Shown here: positions 1-5,828 of the stretch, piece after piece
Numbering within the stretch: the stretch's first letter is position 1
How the letters are laid out: every line of letters starts with the position of its first letter
NCBI GenBank assembly: GCA_947456995.1
Contig: CANGVB010000134.1
Span: forward strand, 1-8,119
Source of the DNA: Bryobacteraceae bacterium
GTDB lineage: Bacteria > Acidobacteriota > Terriglobia > Bryobacterales > Bryobacteraceae
Direction of reading: 5' to 3'
DNA: 8,119 bases
Made by a program: the position numbers and the translations under genes
The notes under the pieces: model-generated
What the model saw: only the letters and a program-made list of their open reading frames with translations
The model's database searches: none
What the model was told of the DNA's origin: nothing

Positions 1-116
1 GGTTTGAATTGGCGCACATCGGGATCCATCGGGCAGATGAATTCAACAGGCTTCTCGGCTGGCTCCTGTGCCAGAGCCGTAAGCGAGCTTGCAAGGAATA
101 TGCGCCGTGAAGTCAT
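1..116 (-). CDS. Exported heavy-metal-binding-domain protein (N-terminal 38 codons, cut by window edge)
   Basis: Only the first 38 codons are in the window. The start is the ATG at 116-114, 3 bp after the SDR stop codon. The reading is a short export signal with an Arg pair (R4-R5, then IFLAS) and a likely cleavage site after A-L-A at residues 14-16. The mature part reaches CPMDPDVR at residues 28-35. Family knowledge: a C-P-M-(H/D)-P-(E/D)-(I/V) stretch opens the small heavy-metal-binding domain (often followed by PGxCPxCGM) of copper efflux and periplasmic metal proteins. Here Asp replaces the usual His of CPMHP. No Shine-Dalgarno sequence is visible, so translation is probably coupled to the upstream SDR gene. 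The second Cys-Pro-x-Cys half would lie outside the window. The function is inferred from this motif alone; a larger multidomain protein is possible. Confidence 0.6.
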   Translation of the reverse strand, partial: MTSRRIFLASSLTALAQEPAEKPVEFICPMDPDVRQFK

Positions 117-119
117 GAT

Positions 120-935
120 TTAGCTTGCCGGCTCAAAGGGCCAGATTTTCGTGCAGTTGGCACCACCATCTACGGCCAGCACCTGGCCGGTAATGAAGGC
201 CGCTCCGGGTGAAGCCAGGAATACCGCCATCGGACCGATGTCTTCGGGAATCCCGGTTCGTGGAATCGCCTGTGTGGCGCGCAGCCAGGTTTTCATTTCT
301 TCAGGAGCCCACATCTTGCGATTGAGGTCGGTGATGATGAAGCCGGGTGCGATGGAGTTTACGGTGATATTGTAGCGGCCCCATTCGGCAGCGAGAGTTC
401 GGGTAAGTCCAGTGATGGCGCTCTTGGTCATGCCGTAGATAGCGACATAGGGAACACCGTTGGTACTGAAGAGACTGGCGATGTGGATGATGCGCCCACC
501 CTGGCCGCGCGCAATCATGCGTGCCCCTACTTTCTGGGTCAGGTGAGCGACGCCGTGCAGGTTGGTCTGAAAAATCTTGTTGTATTCGGCCTCGGTGTAA
601 TCCTCAAAGCGGCGGCGGATGTTGGTACCGCTGACATTAACGAGGATGTCGTAGTCATGGGCGTTGGCGGCAAGGTCAAGAGAAGCGGTGTCTTCCATGT
701 CGAGAAAAAGACTTGAGGCCTGAAACCCCTGATCCCGGAGAGCGGCAGCTTCGCGCTCCAGCGAATCGACGCTTCGTGCAGCAAGGACCGTATCAGCTCC
801 AGCAGCGGCAAAGCTTTGCGCGATAGCCAGGCCGATTCCGCGGCTGGCACCGGCAATCAGAGCTTTCTTGCCGGAAAGCGAAAAGCAGGCGAGGGTGCGA
901 AGAAGAGCGGGATCTGGAGTGGGAAAGTCAGGCAC
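120..935 (-). CDS. SDR family NAD(P)-dependent oxidoreductase
   Basis: This is a 271-residue classical short-chain dehydrogenase/reductase. The Rossmann glycine motif is GASRGIG at 29-35, the structural NNAG motif appears as N100-V-S-G, and the catalytic tetrad reads N125, S154, Y167 and K171 (YGMTK). The C-terminal end has the usual TGQVLAVDGG (264 onward is near the tail). R32 and R54 sit where basic residues favour NADP(H). Overall it resembles gluconate 5-dehydrogenase or 3-oxoacyl-ACP reductase-like enzymes, but the substrate cannot be read from sequence. The frame opens at GTG (935-933), with an in-frame stop four codons upstream (947-945) and no ATG before the core, so GTG is the likely start. 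There is no clear Shine-Dalgarno sequence; a TAAAAT hexamer ends 6 nt before the GTG. A metal-binding-domain protein gene follows by 3 bp in the same direction, suggesting a shared transcript. About 19 residues precede the Rossmann strand, a slightly long N-terminus for the family. Confidence 0.9.
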   Translation of the reverse strand: MPDFPTPDPALLRTLACFSLSGKKALIAGASRGIGLAIAQSFAAAGADTVLAARSVDSLEREAAALRDQGFQASSLFLDMEDTASLDLAANAHDYDILVNVSGTNIRRRFEDYTEAEYNKIFQTNLHGVAHLTQKVGARMIARGQGGRIIHIASLFSTNGVPYVAIYGMTKSAITGLTRTLAAEWGRYNITVNSIAPGFIITDLNRKMWAPEEMKTWLRATQAIPRTGIPEDIGPMAVFLASPGAAFITGQVLAVDGGANCTKIWPFEPAS

Positions 936-941
936 ATCTAT

Positions 942-947
942 ATTTTA
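942..947 (-). promoter_or_regulatory. Candidate -10 element for the SDR/metal-binding operon
   Basis: The minus strand reads TAAAAT, then 6 nt, then the GTG start codon. This is the spacing seen in leaderless genes, and the gene lacks a Shine-Dalgarno sequence. No good -35 hexamer is visible. A TAGAAT hexamer further upstream (972-967, minus strand) is an alternative -10. This is inference from one short AT-rich motif. Confidence 0.25.
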
Positions 948-948
948 G

Positions 949-958
949 GGCCTAGGCC
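949..958. promoter_or_regulatory. Perfect 10-bp palindrome in divergent SDR/cheY spacer
   Basis: GGCCTAGGCC reads identically on both strands and lies in the 89-bp spacer between the divergent SDR and cheY starts, just upstream of the SDR GTG. Its position would suit an operator, but palindromes this short occur by chance and no second copy was noticed. Confidence 0.15.
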
Positions 959-970
959 GTGAATAAATTC

Positions 971-997
971 TAAATGCCTGCGCTATCTCGTCGAAGA
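971..997 (+). promoter_or_regulatory. Sigma-28 (FliA)-like promoter for cheY-cheX
   Basis: TAAA at 971-974 is followed by exactly 15 nt and GTCGAAGA at 990-997. The flagellar sigma-28 consensus is TAAA-N15-GCCGATAA; the -10 part here agrees at 5 of 8 positions. Transcription would start near 1004, about 20 nt before the cheY ATG and just upstream of its Shine-Dalgarno sequence. A better copy of the same element with the same spacing precedes the MCP gene, which strengthens this weaker one. Confidence 0.35.
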
Positions 998-1024
998 GGC
1001 TTTTATGGAGGAGATCAAGCACTA

Positions 1025-1396
1025 ATGGCATTGGACGTGTTGATCGTTGACGACTCGGCGGCGATCCGCAAGATTTTGCAACGGGTGTTGAGGCAGACCG
1101 AGATGCCGATAGGCAACATTCATGAAGCAGGTGACGGGGTAGAAGCACTCGCGATGCTAGAACAGCAGACCGTGGGTCTGATCCTGTCTGATATCAACAT
1201 GCCGAACATGGACGGGCTCGAGATGCTCGGCAAGATCAAAAGCATGGACGCCTATAAGGCCGTCCCTGTGATCATGATCACAACAGAAGGCAACCAAAAC
1301 AAGGTGATGGAAGCAGTAAGCCTGGGTGCCGCAGGATATGTGCGAAAGCCATTTACGACGGAACAAATCAAGGAGAAACTGACTGGCCTCGTTTAA
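1025..1396 (+). CDS. cheY: CheY-like chemotaxis response regulator
   Basis: This is a 123-residue single-domain receiver with no output domain, the length typical of CheY. The acidic pair D9-D10 binds Mg2+, D56 (in SDINMPNMDG) is the phospho-acceptor, T86 and K108 (KPF) complete the switch, and Y105 occupies the place of the aromatic switch residue of CheY. When phosphorylated by CheA it would bind the flagellar motor switch. The start is set at ATG 1025 because a strong Shine-Dalgarno sequence (GGAGGAGA, 1007-1014) precedes it; an upstream in-frame ATG at 974 would add 17 residues that do not belong to the fold and would lie in the putative promoter. cheX follows after 29 bp on the same strand, so the pair likely forms one operon of signal and signal terminator. 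A twitching or other receiver (PilG/PilH type) is possible, but the CheX neighbour favours chemotaxis. Confidence 0.9.
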   Translation: MALDVLIVDDSAAIRKILQRVLRQTEMPIGNIHEAGDGVEALAMLEQQTVGLILSDINMPNMDGLEMLGKIKSMDAYKAVPVIMITTEGNQNKVMEAVSLGAAGYVRKPFTTEQIKEKLTGLV

Positions 1397-1425
1397 CGGG
1401 GACGGGATGTTGAGAGAGGGATTTT

Positions 1426-1974
1426 ATGTCTGTAGCTACAGCCGCCGCTGCTCCAACGCGGGAAGAAATTGTGGAATGGGTTACTCATTCCACCAATGAA
1501 GTATTCACAACGATGTTGGGCATGGAAGCCCAGTTTGGAGAGCACTTCGTTGAAGACCCAGGCAAAGGCCTGACTATGGGCGTGATCGGAATCATTGGCC
1601 TGGTAGGCGAGTGGACTGGTACAGCGGTAGTCAGTTGCAGCTCGCCACTGGCCTGCAAAATCGCCAACACCTTGTTCATGCAAGAGTACCCAAGCGTTAC
1701 CGACGAGGTGCTCGATGCTGTAGCCGAAATGACCAACATGATCATCGGCAACCTGAAGAACAGCCTCGAAAACAAGCTGGGCCAGATGGGGCTCTCAATT
1801 CCTGCCGTTGTCTTCGGACGCAATTTTGCTACGCGCCGCAGCGGAAAAGAAAGCTGGTACGTCATCCAGTTCGCTGTCGATGGCGAGCGCTTCGACGTTC
1901 AGCTTTGCATCGCACCCTCACAAGCCGGCGTACTCACCGGTACAGGTGTTCCACGCATCATGACGCTCGCCTAG
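1426..1974 (+). CDS. cheX: CheX-type chemotaxis phosphatase (CheC/CheX family)
   Basis: This 182-residue protein is slightly longer than typical CheX (about 150). The core helix contains DAVAEMTNMIIGNLKNSL; E101 and N104 form the E-x-x-N signature with which CheX/CheC/FliY proteins dephosphorylate CheY-P. Only one such motif is seen, as in CheX, whereas CheC usually has two. A preceding beta strand region (GVIGIIGLVGEWTGTAVV, 52-69) matches the family's strand-rich scaffold, which in CheX supports a dimer. The extra length is at the N-terminus (Ala-rich, residues 4-9) and in the loop before the last strand. A Shine-Dalgarno sequence (GAGG, 1416-1419) stands 6 nt before the ATG. It lies 29 bp after cheY, so enzyme and substrate are probably co-transcribed. 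Its stop codon is only 3 bp from the stop of the converging SDR gene. No separate terminator is visible. Confidence 0.87.
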   Translation: MSVATAAAAPTREEIVEWVTHSTNEVFTTMLGMEAQFGEHFVEDPGKGLTMGVIGIIGLVGEWTGTAVVSCSSPLACKIANTLFMQEYPSVTDEVLDAVAEMTNMIIGNLKNSLENKLGQMGLSIPAVVFGRNFATRRSGKESWYVIQFAVDGERFDVQLCIAPSQAGVLTGTGVPRIMTLA

Positions 1975-1977
1975 CCC

Positions 1978-2691
1978 TTACCAGGGCAAGGTATCGTTCA
2001 TGTGGAAAAATCCACCAGTCGGACCATCCGCCCCAAGTGTGGCCAGCCGTACAGAAGTCTTGGCTCCATCAGCCGCCTCCAGTGGCGCTCCATCGCCCCC
2101 AAGCTCTGTCTTTACCCAACCAGGGTGAGCAGAATTTACTTTGACCGGTGTGTCTTTCAATTCATAAGCAAGGGCTGCAGTGAACATGTTCACCGCGGCC
2201 TTTGACCCGTTATAGCCAAAGCTGCGCCAATCTCCAAGCTGGGCATTCAGATCTGCATTCAGATTCAGGCTACCCAGTACACTTGAGACGTTTACGATTC
2301 GGCCAGCATCGCTCTTACGCAACAAGGGCAGTAACGTCTGAGTCAGTTCCACCAGCGCAAAAACATTAGTTTCAAAGCTCTGGCGAATCAACTGGATCGG
2401 GGTTTCACTTGGCTTCATTCCTTTGTCAAGCCCAATGCCGGCATTGTTGACCAGCACATCCAACCTCCCAAACTTTTCCGCGATTAAGGCCGCTGCAGCT
2501 CGAAACGTTTCCGGATCGGACATATCAATTCTCAGATACTGCGCCGGGGCACCAATAGAATCAGCTGCGGCTTGGCCTTCAGCTTCCTTTCTGGCTCCAA
2601 CCAGAACGGTATAACCAAGACCTGCTAGTTGCCGGGCGGTCTCAAGACCGATGCCTTTATTGGCACCGGTAATCAATGCGATTTTGCTCAT
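1978..2691 (-). CDS. SDR family oxidoreductase, carbonyl-reductase-like
   Basis: This is a 237-residue classical SDR. TGANKGIG at 8-15 binds the cofactor, NNAG is at 82-85, and the catalytic residues are N109, S137, Y160 and K164 (YNGSK). K12 and R34 suggest NADP(H). The TGANKGIG start, the insertion between the Ser and Tyr strands (about 138-158) and the HPGWVKTELGG segment recall the carbonyl reductase 1/menthone reductase branch, which reduces small ketones or aldehydes. The true substrate is unknown. I chose the ATG at 2691-2689: it has AAGG five nt upstream, whereas the GTG two codons earlier (2697) would overlap that Shine-Dalgarno sequence and has none of its own. The gene is divergent from the PTE-like lipoprotein gene (69-bp spacer), so the two may share control. 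It converges on cheX with 3 bp between stop codons. Confidence 0.9.
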   Translation of the reverse strand: MSKIALITGANKGIGLETARQLAGLGYTVLVGARKEAEGQAAADSIGAPAQYLRIDMSDPETFRAAAALIAEKFGRLDVLVNNAGIGLDKGMKPSETPIQLIRQSFETNVFALVELTQTLLPLLRKSDAGRIVNVSSVLGSLNLNADLNAQLGDWRSFGYNGSKAAVNMFTAALAYELKDTPVKVNSAHPGWVKTELGGDGAPLEAADGAKTSVRLATLGADGPTGGFFHMNDTLPW

Positions 2692-2724
2692 GCTCACCTT
2701 CGTTCAGATGATCTCTCTTAACAC

Positions 2725-2752
2725 TTGGTTGCCCTATTCTTTTGGTTAGAAT
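2725..2752 (+). promoter_or_regulatory. Candidate sigma-70-type promoter for PTE-like lipoprotein gene
   Basis: A TTGGTT hexamer (2725-2730) and TAGAAT (2747-2752) are separated by 16 bp, a fair match to -35 TTGACA and -10 TATAAT. TTGGTT recurs at 2742-2747, a 17-bp direct repeat that overlaps the -10. The predicted start, near 2759, falls just before the ATG at 2761, so the message could be nearly leaderless even though GAGGA sits at 2753-2757. The spacer is shared with the divergent SDR gene. Confidence 0.35.
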
Positions 2753-2760
2753 GAGGAACA

Positions 2761-3690
2761 ATGAACGCAGAAACCGGCTTGTCCCGTCGCGCTCTTCTGG
2801 CAGGTGGCACTTTAGCACTCGCCTCCTGCACGCCACCCAAAAGTATTCTGGTTCACGAGCACATCCTGGTTGATTTCGCCGGGGCGGAACTGGCATCACG
2901 CTCCCGTTATTCTCACGACGAAGTAATCGCGGCAGCCAAGCCCAAACTTCAGGCTATCGCCAAGCTGGGCTGTGTCCGTTTTGTCGACTGCACCCCAAAC
3001 TTTTTGGGCAGGGACCCCAGGTTGCTCGCCAAACTTGCCGAATCCTGCGGGATCGAAATCTGGACCAATACCGGTCTCTACGCCGCCGGCGCTTACCGTT
3101 ACCTTCCTTCTTATGCCCGGACAGAGTCGGCCCGCGAGCTAGCGGCACGCTGGATTGCCGAGTGGCGTAATGGTATCGAAGGCACCAAACCGCACTTCAT
3201 CAAGATTGGGGTAAACGACGGGCCACTCGCCGAGTTGGACCGGAAAATGGTGGAAGCTGCTGCAATCACCTCCCTCGAAACAGGCCTAACTATCGCTTCG
3301 CACACGGGCCGCAACGCAGCACCGGAACAAATGGAAATGCTGCTGAAGCTCAAGCTTCCGATGAACAAATTCATATGGGTTCATGCCCAAAATGAAAAGA
3401 ACCATCAGATACATGCAGAGGTTGCCAGGGCAGGAGCTTGGGTCGAGTTTGACGGGATTAGCCCCAAAACACTCGACTGGCACCAGGACTGCGTCGAATT
3501 TATGGCCAAAGAAAAACTCCTGGGACGAGTCCTGCTCAGTCAGGATTCAGGCTGGTGGCATGTAGGTGAAGACAATGGCGGCAATTTCCGCGGTTATGAT
3601 TCTATCTATCGCGACTTCCTGCCCAAACTCGATCCCAAGTGGCGGACCCAGTTGCTATGGGACAATCCCCGATCCGCCTTCAGCGTCTAA
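2761..3690 (+). CDS. Phosphotriesterase-family metal hydrolase, predicted lipoprotein
   Basis: The product is 309 residues. An N-terminal signal with an Arg pair (S8-R9-R10, ALLAGG) ends in a lipobox, L20-A-S-C23, so C23 is the likely lipidated residue. The remainder is an amidohydrolase-type TIM barrel of the phosphotriesterase family. All six expected metal ligands are in order: H32 and H34 (VHEHI), K148 (FIKIGVN, the lysine carboxylated in family members), H181 (SHTGR), H208 (WVHAQN) and D262 (LLSQDSG). The binuclear centre therefore looks intact. Known relatives hydrolyse organophosphates or, more commonly, lactones; the substrate here is not determinable. The catalytic domain begins almost directly at the lipidation site, so the protein would sit close to the membrane on the outer face. 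GAGGA lies 3 nt before the ATG. The gene is single, divergent from an SDR gene and convergent with the MCP gene. Confidence 0.87.
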   Translation: MNAETGLSRRALLAGGTLALASCTPPKSILVHEHILVDFAGAELASRSRYSHDEVIAAAKPKLQAIAKLGCVRFVDCTPNFLGRDPRLLAKLAESCGIEIWTNTGLYAAGAYRYLPSYARTESARELAARWIAEWRNGIEGTKPHFIKIGVNDGPLAELDRKMVEAAAITSLETGLTIASHTGRNAAPEQMEMLLKLKLPMNKFIWVHAQNEKNHQIHAEVARAGAWVEFDGISPKTLDWHQDCVEFMAKEKLLGRVLLSQDSGWWHVGEDNGGNFRGYDSIYRDFLPKLDPKWRTQLLWDNPRSAFSV

Positions 3691-3774
3691 GCTCTTCGAT
3701 TGCTCTCGGTTCAAGCCCCAGCTCAAGTTTGGCTCAGAAATTTGCCGGTACTTCTGCAATTCGAAACTGCATCA

Positions 3775-5520
3775 TCAGACCCGAAACATCGACACAAGAC
3801 TCTGCAGTTCGCTGGCTAGAGTACTAAGCGCAGATGCTGCCTTTTGAGTTTCAGTGGCACCCTGCGTCGTCTCGCGGGCCGCACTAGCCACGCCAGTAAT
3901 ATTCTTCGCAATTTCGCCCGTTCCTTTTGCAGCCTCACCAACATTGCGGCCGATTTCGCTGGTCGTCGCGGTTTGCTCTTCTACTGCCGAGGCAATGCTG
4001 TAAGAGATGTCGTTGATCTGATTGATCACACTGGAAACTTCTTGAATCGCCGTCACAGCACCCTTGGAATTCATCTGGATGTCCTCGATCTGTCGGCCAA
4101 TATCATCAGTGGCTTTCGCCGTTTGCTTTGCGAGTTCTTTCACTTCATTGGCAACAACGGCAAAGCCTTTTCCCGCCTCACCGGCCCGGGCAGCTTCGAT
4201 TGTGGCATTCAAGGCCAACAGGTTTGTTTGCTGTGCAATTGCCGATATCAGCTTGCTCACTTTACCGATCTCGTTGCTGGAATTGCCCAACATGACGATG
4301 GTGTTATTGGCGCTTTCAGCAACGCTCACCGCACTATTGGCAACGCGAGAAGCTTCATTCGCACTCTTGGAGATTTCGCGAATCGAAGCCTGCATCTCTG
4401 AAGACCCCGTTGCGACAACGCTGACGTTTCTAGATACCTGTTCGCTTGCAGCGGACACGACGGTAGCTTGTGTTGCAGTTTCTTCTGCGTTTCCAGCCAT
4501 CTGCTGGCTTATTGCCGTCAACTCCTCGGATGCAGAACTCAGAGTAGAGGCCGCATTCCCGATTTGCTGCATGTTGTTTCTCAGCGTGGCAAAGAATCCG
4601 CGCATTTGCTCGCCCACTTGCGCAAGATGACCATTGCCAGAAGTGTCTATCTTTTGGGTCAAGTCACCAGAGCTTGCCGCCTGCATTACCCGCACAATCT
4701 CAATGCGATTCGAGATTTGCTCAGTCACATCGGTTGCGTACTTGACAACTTTGAAAGGCCGCCCATTTAAGTCAAGAATAGGATTGTAAGAGGCCTGAAT
4801 CCAAACTTCTTTTCCGCCCTTGCCAATGCGCCTGTATTCGCCAGCATCGTATTCGCCGCGATTCAGCTTGGCCCAGAATTGTTTGTATTCAGGAGTTTCT
4901 GCGTACCCAGGTTCGGCAAAGATGCTGTGATGTTTCCCTTTGATTTCATCGAGCCGGTAGCCAAGGGTATTCAGGAAGTTCTCATTTGCCGTCAGAATTG
5001 TGCCGTCCATCTGGAATTCAATCACCGCCTGCGACTTTCCGATCGCGGCAATCTGCCCGATAAAATTTGCGTTTTCGATTTTCCGCGTAGTCACATCCGT
5101 GGCAAACTTGACAACTCTATAGGGCTTACCGTTCGGGTCAAGAATGGGATTGTAGGAAGCGTTAATCCAGACTTCTTTGCCATTCTTCCCGATGCGCTTG
5201 TACTCGCCAGCATCGTATTCTCCCCGGCTTAACTTGGCCCAGAATTGGCGATACTCCGGGCTTGCGGAATATTCAGGCTCGGTAAAAATTCTGTGATGCT
5301 TACCCTGGATCTCTTCCAGTTGATAACCAAGGGTTTTCAAAAAATTATCGTTTGCCCTGAGAATGGTTCCGTCCAGGTCAAATTCGATAATTGCCTGCGA
5401 TTTTCCAATGGCGTCTACTGTGGCTTGCAGCTCGTGAAGCAATATTGACTCTTGCGTAGAACTACGCACCATTGCAGAAGAAACCGCTTCACTTGACTCA
5501 ATGAGCTCGGTTGTTGACAT
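3775..5520 (-). CDS. Soluble methyl-accepting chemotaxis protein with tandem PAS domains (BdlA-like)
   Basis: The 581-residue protein has no membrane segment, so it is a cytoplasmic chemoreceptor. Domain order: short helical N-terminus (1-35), PAS 1 (about 37-144), PAS 2 (about 159-266), a HAMP-like or linker helix region (267-320, with SGDLTQKID at 284-292), and a long signalling coiled coil to the C-terminus. The hairpin tip that contacts CheA and CheW is the conserved segment around 430-452, including E442-A-A-R-A-G-E-A-G450. The C-terminus (SMFRV) has no CheR/CheB-tethering pentapeptide. The PAS pair shows EI(Q/K)GKHH(R/S)IF and SYNPILD; this layout matches Pseudomonas BdlA, a soluble two-PAS receptor that triggers biofilm dispersal, although this protein is longer than BdlA. 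The ligand or cofactor (heme, flavin or other) is unknown. AAGG stands 9 nt before the ATG, and a sigma-28-like promoter lies about 85 bp upstream. No CheA, CheW or CheR gene is nearby. Confidence 0.92.
   Translation of the reverse strand: MSTTELIESSEAVSSAMVRSSTQESILLHELQATVDAIGKSQAIIEFDLDGTILRANDNFLKTLGYQLEEIQGKHHRIFTEPEYSASPEYRQFWAKLSRGEYDAGEYKRIGKNGKEVWINASYNPILDPNGKPYRVVKFATDVTTRKIENANFIGQIAAIGKSQAVIEFQMDGTILTANENFLNTLGYRLDEIKGKHHSIFAEPGYAETPEYKQFWAKLNRGEYDAGEYRRIGKGGKEVWIQASYNPILDLNGRPFKVVKYATDVTEQISNRIEIVRVMQAASSGDLTQKIDTSGNGHLAQVGEQMRGFFATLRNNMQQIGNAASTLSSASEELTAISQQMAGNAEETATQATVVSAASEQVSRNVSVVATGSSEMQASIREISKSANEASRVANSAVSVAESANNTIVMLGNSSNEIGKVSKLISAIAQQTNLLALNATIEAARAGEAGKGFAVVANEVKELAKQTAKATDDIGRQIEDIQMNSKGAVTAIQEVSSVINQINDISYSIASAVEEQTATTSEIGRNVGEAAKGTGEIAKNITGVASAARETTQGATETQKAASALSTLASELQSLVSMFRV
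4723..5412 (-). repeat. In-frame tandem duplication of a PAS-encoding unit (period 366 bp)
   Basis: Residues 37-144 and 159-266 of the MCP align without gaps at a constant offset of 122 residues (366 bp). By my count 83 of 108 positions are identical, and most changes are conservative. Long stretches of DNA are still alike in the two copies, for example the segments encoding GEYDAGEY and ASYNPILD. This is an internal gene duplication, not a mobile repeat. Confidence 0.85.
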
Positions 5521-5605
5521 TATCGTTTACCTTTTCGGGATTGACCAGCAAGACTGGATTGCCAACCTGAAGAACATTTCAGCAGTTGGCCCCTGCATGG
5601 GGAGC

Positions 5606-5632
5606 ATATCGACTCATTTCAGAAAACTTTTA
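5606..5632 (-). promoter_or_regulatory. Sigma-28 (FliA)-like promoter for the MCP gene
   Basis: On the minus strand TAAA (5632-5629) is followed by 15 nt and GTCGATAT (5613-5606). Against the consensus TAAAGTTT-N11-GCCGATAA, the -35 octamer TAAAAGTT agrees at 6 of 8 positions and the -10 octamer at 6 of 8. Transcription would start near 5599, giving an ~80-nt leader. A short inverted repeat (CCCC, 5-nt loop, GGGG; 5590-5602) covers that start point. The element lies just downstream of the tRNA terminator, so the MCP gene has its own insulated promoter. Confidence 0.5.
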
Positions 5633-5658
5633 GAAGTTCGACTGCTCAAGCCGGGGGG

Positions 5659-5688
5659 TAAAGACGAAAGGCTCGCCATTGGCGAGCC
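5659..5688 (-). terminator. Rho-independent terminator downstream of tRNA-Thr
   Basis: The minus strand reads GGCTCGCC, loop AAT, GGCGAGCC (5688-5670): a perfect 8-bp GC-rich stem with a 3-nt loop. It is followed by the T-rich tail TTTCGTCTTT (5669-5660). It starts about 20 nt after the tRNA 3' end and precedes the MCP promoter. Confidence 0.75.
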
Positions 5689-5707
5689 CTTAATGTTTTG
5701 ATTCTTT

Positions 5708-5783
5708 TGGAGCCGGTAGTCGGAATCGAACCAACGACCATCTGATTACAAATCAGGCGCTCTACCAACTGAGCTATACCGGC
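5708..5783 (-). tRNA. tRNA-Thr (anticodon UGU)
   Basis: This is a 76-nt cloverleaf on the minus strand. The acceptor stem GCCGGTA pairs with TACCGGC, the D arm is AGCTCAGTTGGTAGAGC, and the anticodon stem-loop CTGATTTGTAATCAG carries U33 and anticodon TGT (plus-strand 5750-5748). The T arm contains GGTTCGAATCC. The discriminator base is T, and the 3' CCA is genome-encoded (5710-5708). It would read ACA and related threonine codons. It lies 24 bp after the Gly-zipper gene on the same strand and has its own terminator. Confidence 0.97.
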
Positions 5784-5799
5784 CTTTTCTTCTTTTCTA

Positions 5800-5828
5800 A
5801 TTCTAGCTCAGTTGATCTTTTCAGTCAC
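5800..5828 (-). promoter_or_regulatory. Candidate promoter for tRNA-Thr
   Basis: On the minus strand GTGACT (5828-5823) and TAGAAT (5805-5800) are separated by 17 bp and match -35 TTGACA at 4 of 6 and -10 TATAAT at 5 of 6. The predicted start, near 5793, would leave a leader of about 10 nt before the mature tRNA. The -35 lies inside the 3' end of the Gly-zipper gene; read-through from that gene is an alternative source of tRNA. Confidence 0.45.

Noticed and set aside
974..1024. Upstream in-frame ATG that would lengthen CheY by 17 residues
   Set aside because: The extra residues (MPALSRRRGFYGG and on) are not part of a receiver fold, the ATG has no Shine-Dalgarno sequence, and the ATG at 1025 has a strong one (1007-1014).
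1974..1987. Small hairpin (GCCCT, loop TACC, AGGGC) across the convergent cheX/SDR stop codons as a bidirectional terminator
   Set aside because: The stem is only 5 bp and neither strand shows a T tract after it.
2692..2697. GTG start two codons upstream for the second SDR gene
   Set aside because: It overlaps the AAGG that serves the ATG at 2691 and has no ribosome-binding site of its own.
3691..3774. Terminator between the convergent PTE-like and MCP genes
   Set aside because: I find only scattered 4-bp complementarities and no stem followed by a T tract on either strand.
3844..4630. Long open frames on the plus strand opposite the MCP gene
   Set aside because: They are antisense shadows of a clear MCP signalling domain, show no recognisable protein features and have no convincing ribosome-binding sites.
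5708..5783. tRNA-Thr as an integration site for a mobile element
   Set aside because: No integrase gene and no repeated copy of the tRNA 3' end is present in the window; flanking genes look like ordinary chromosome.
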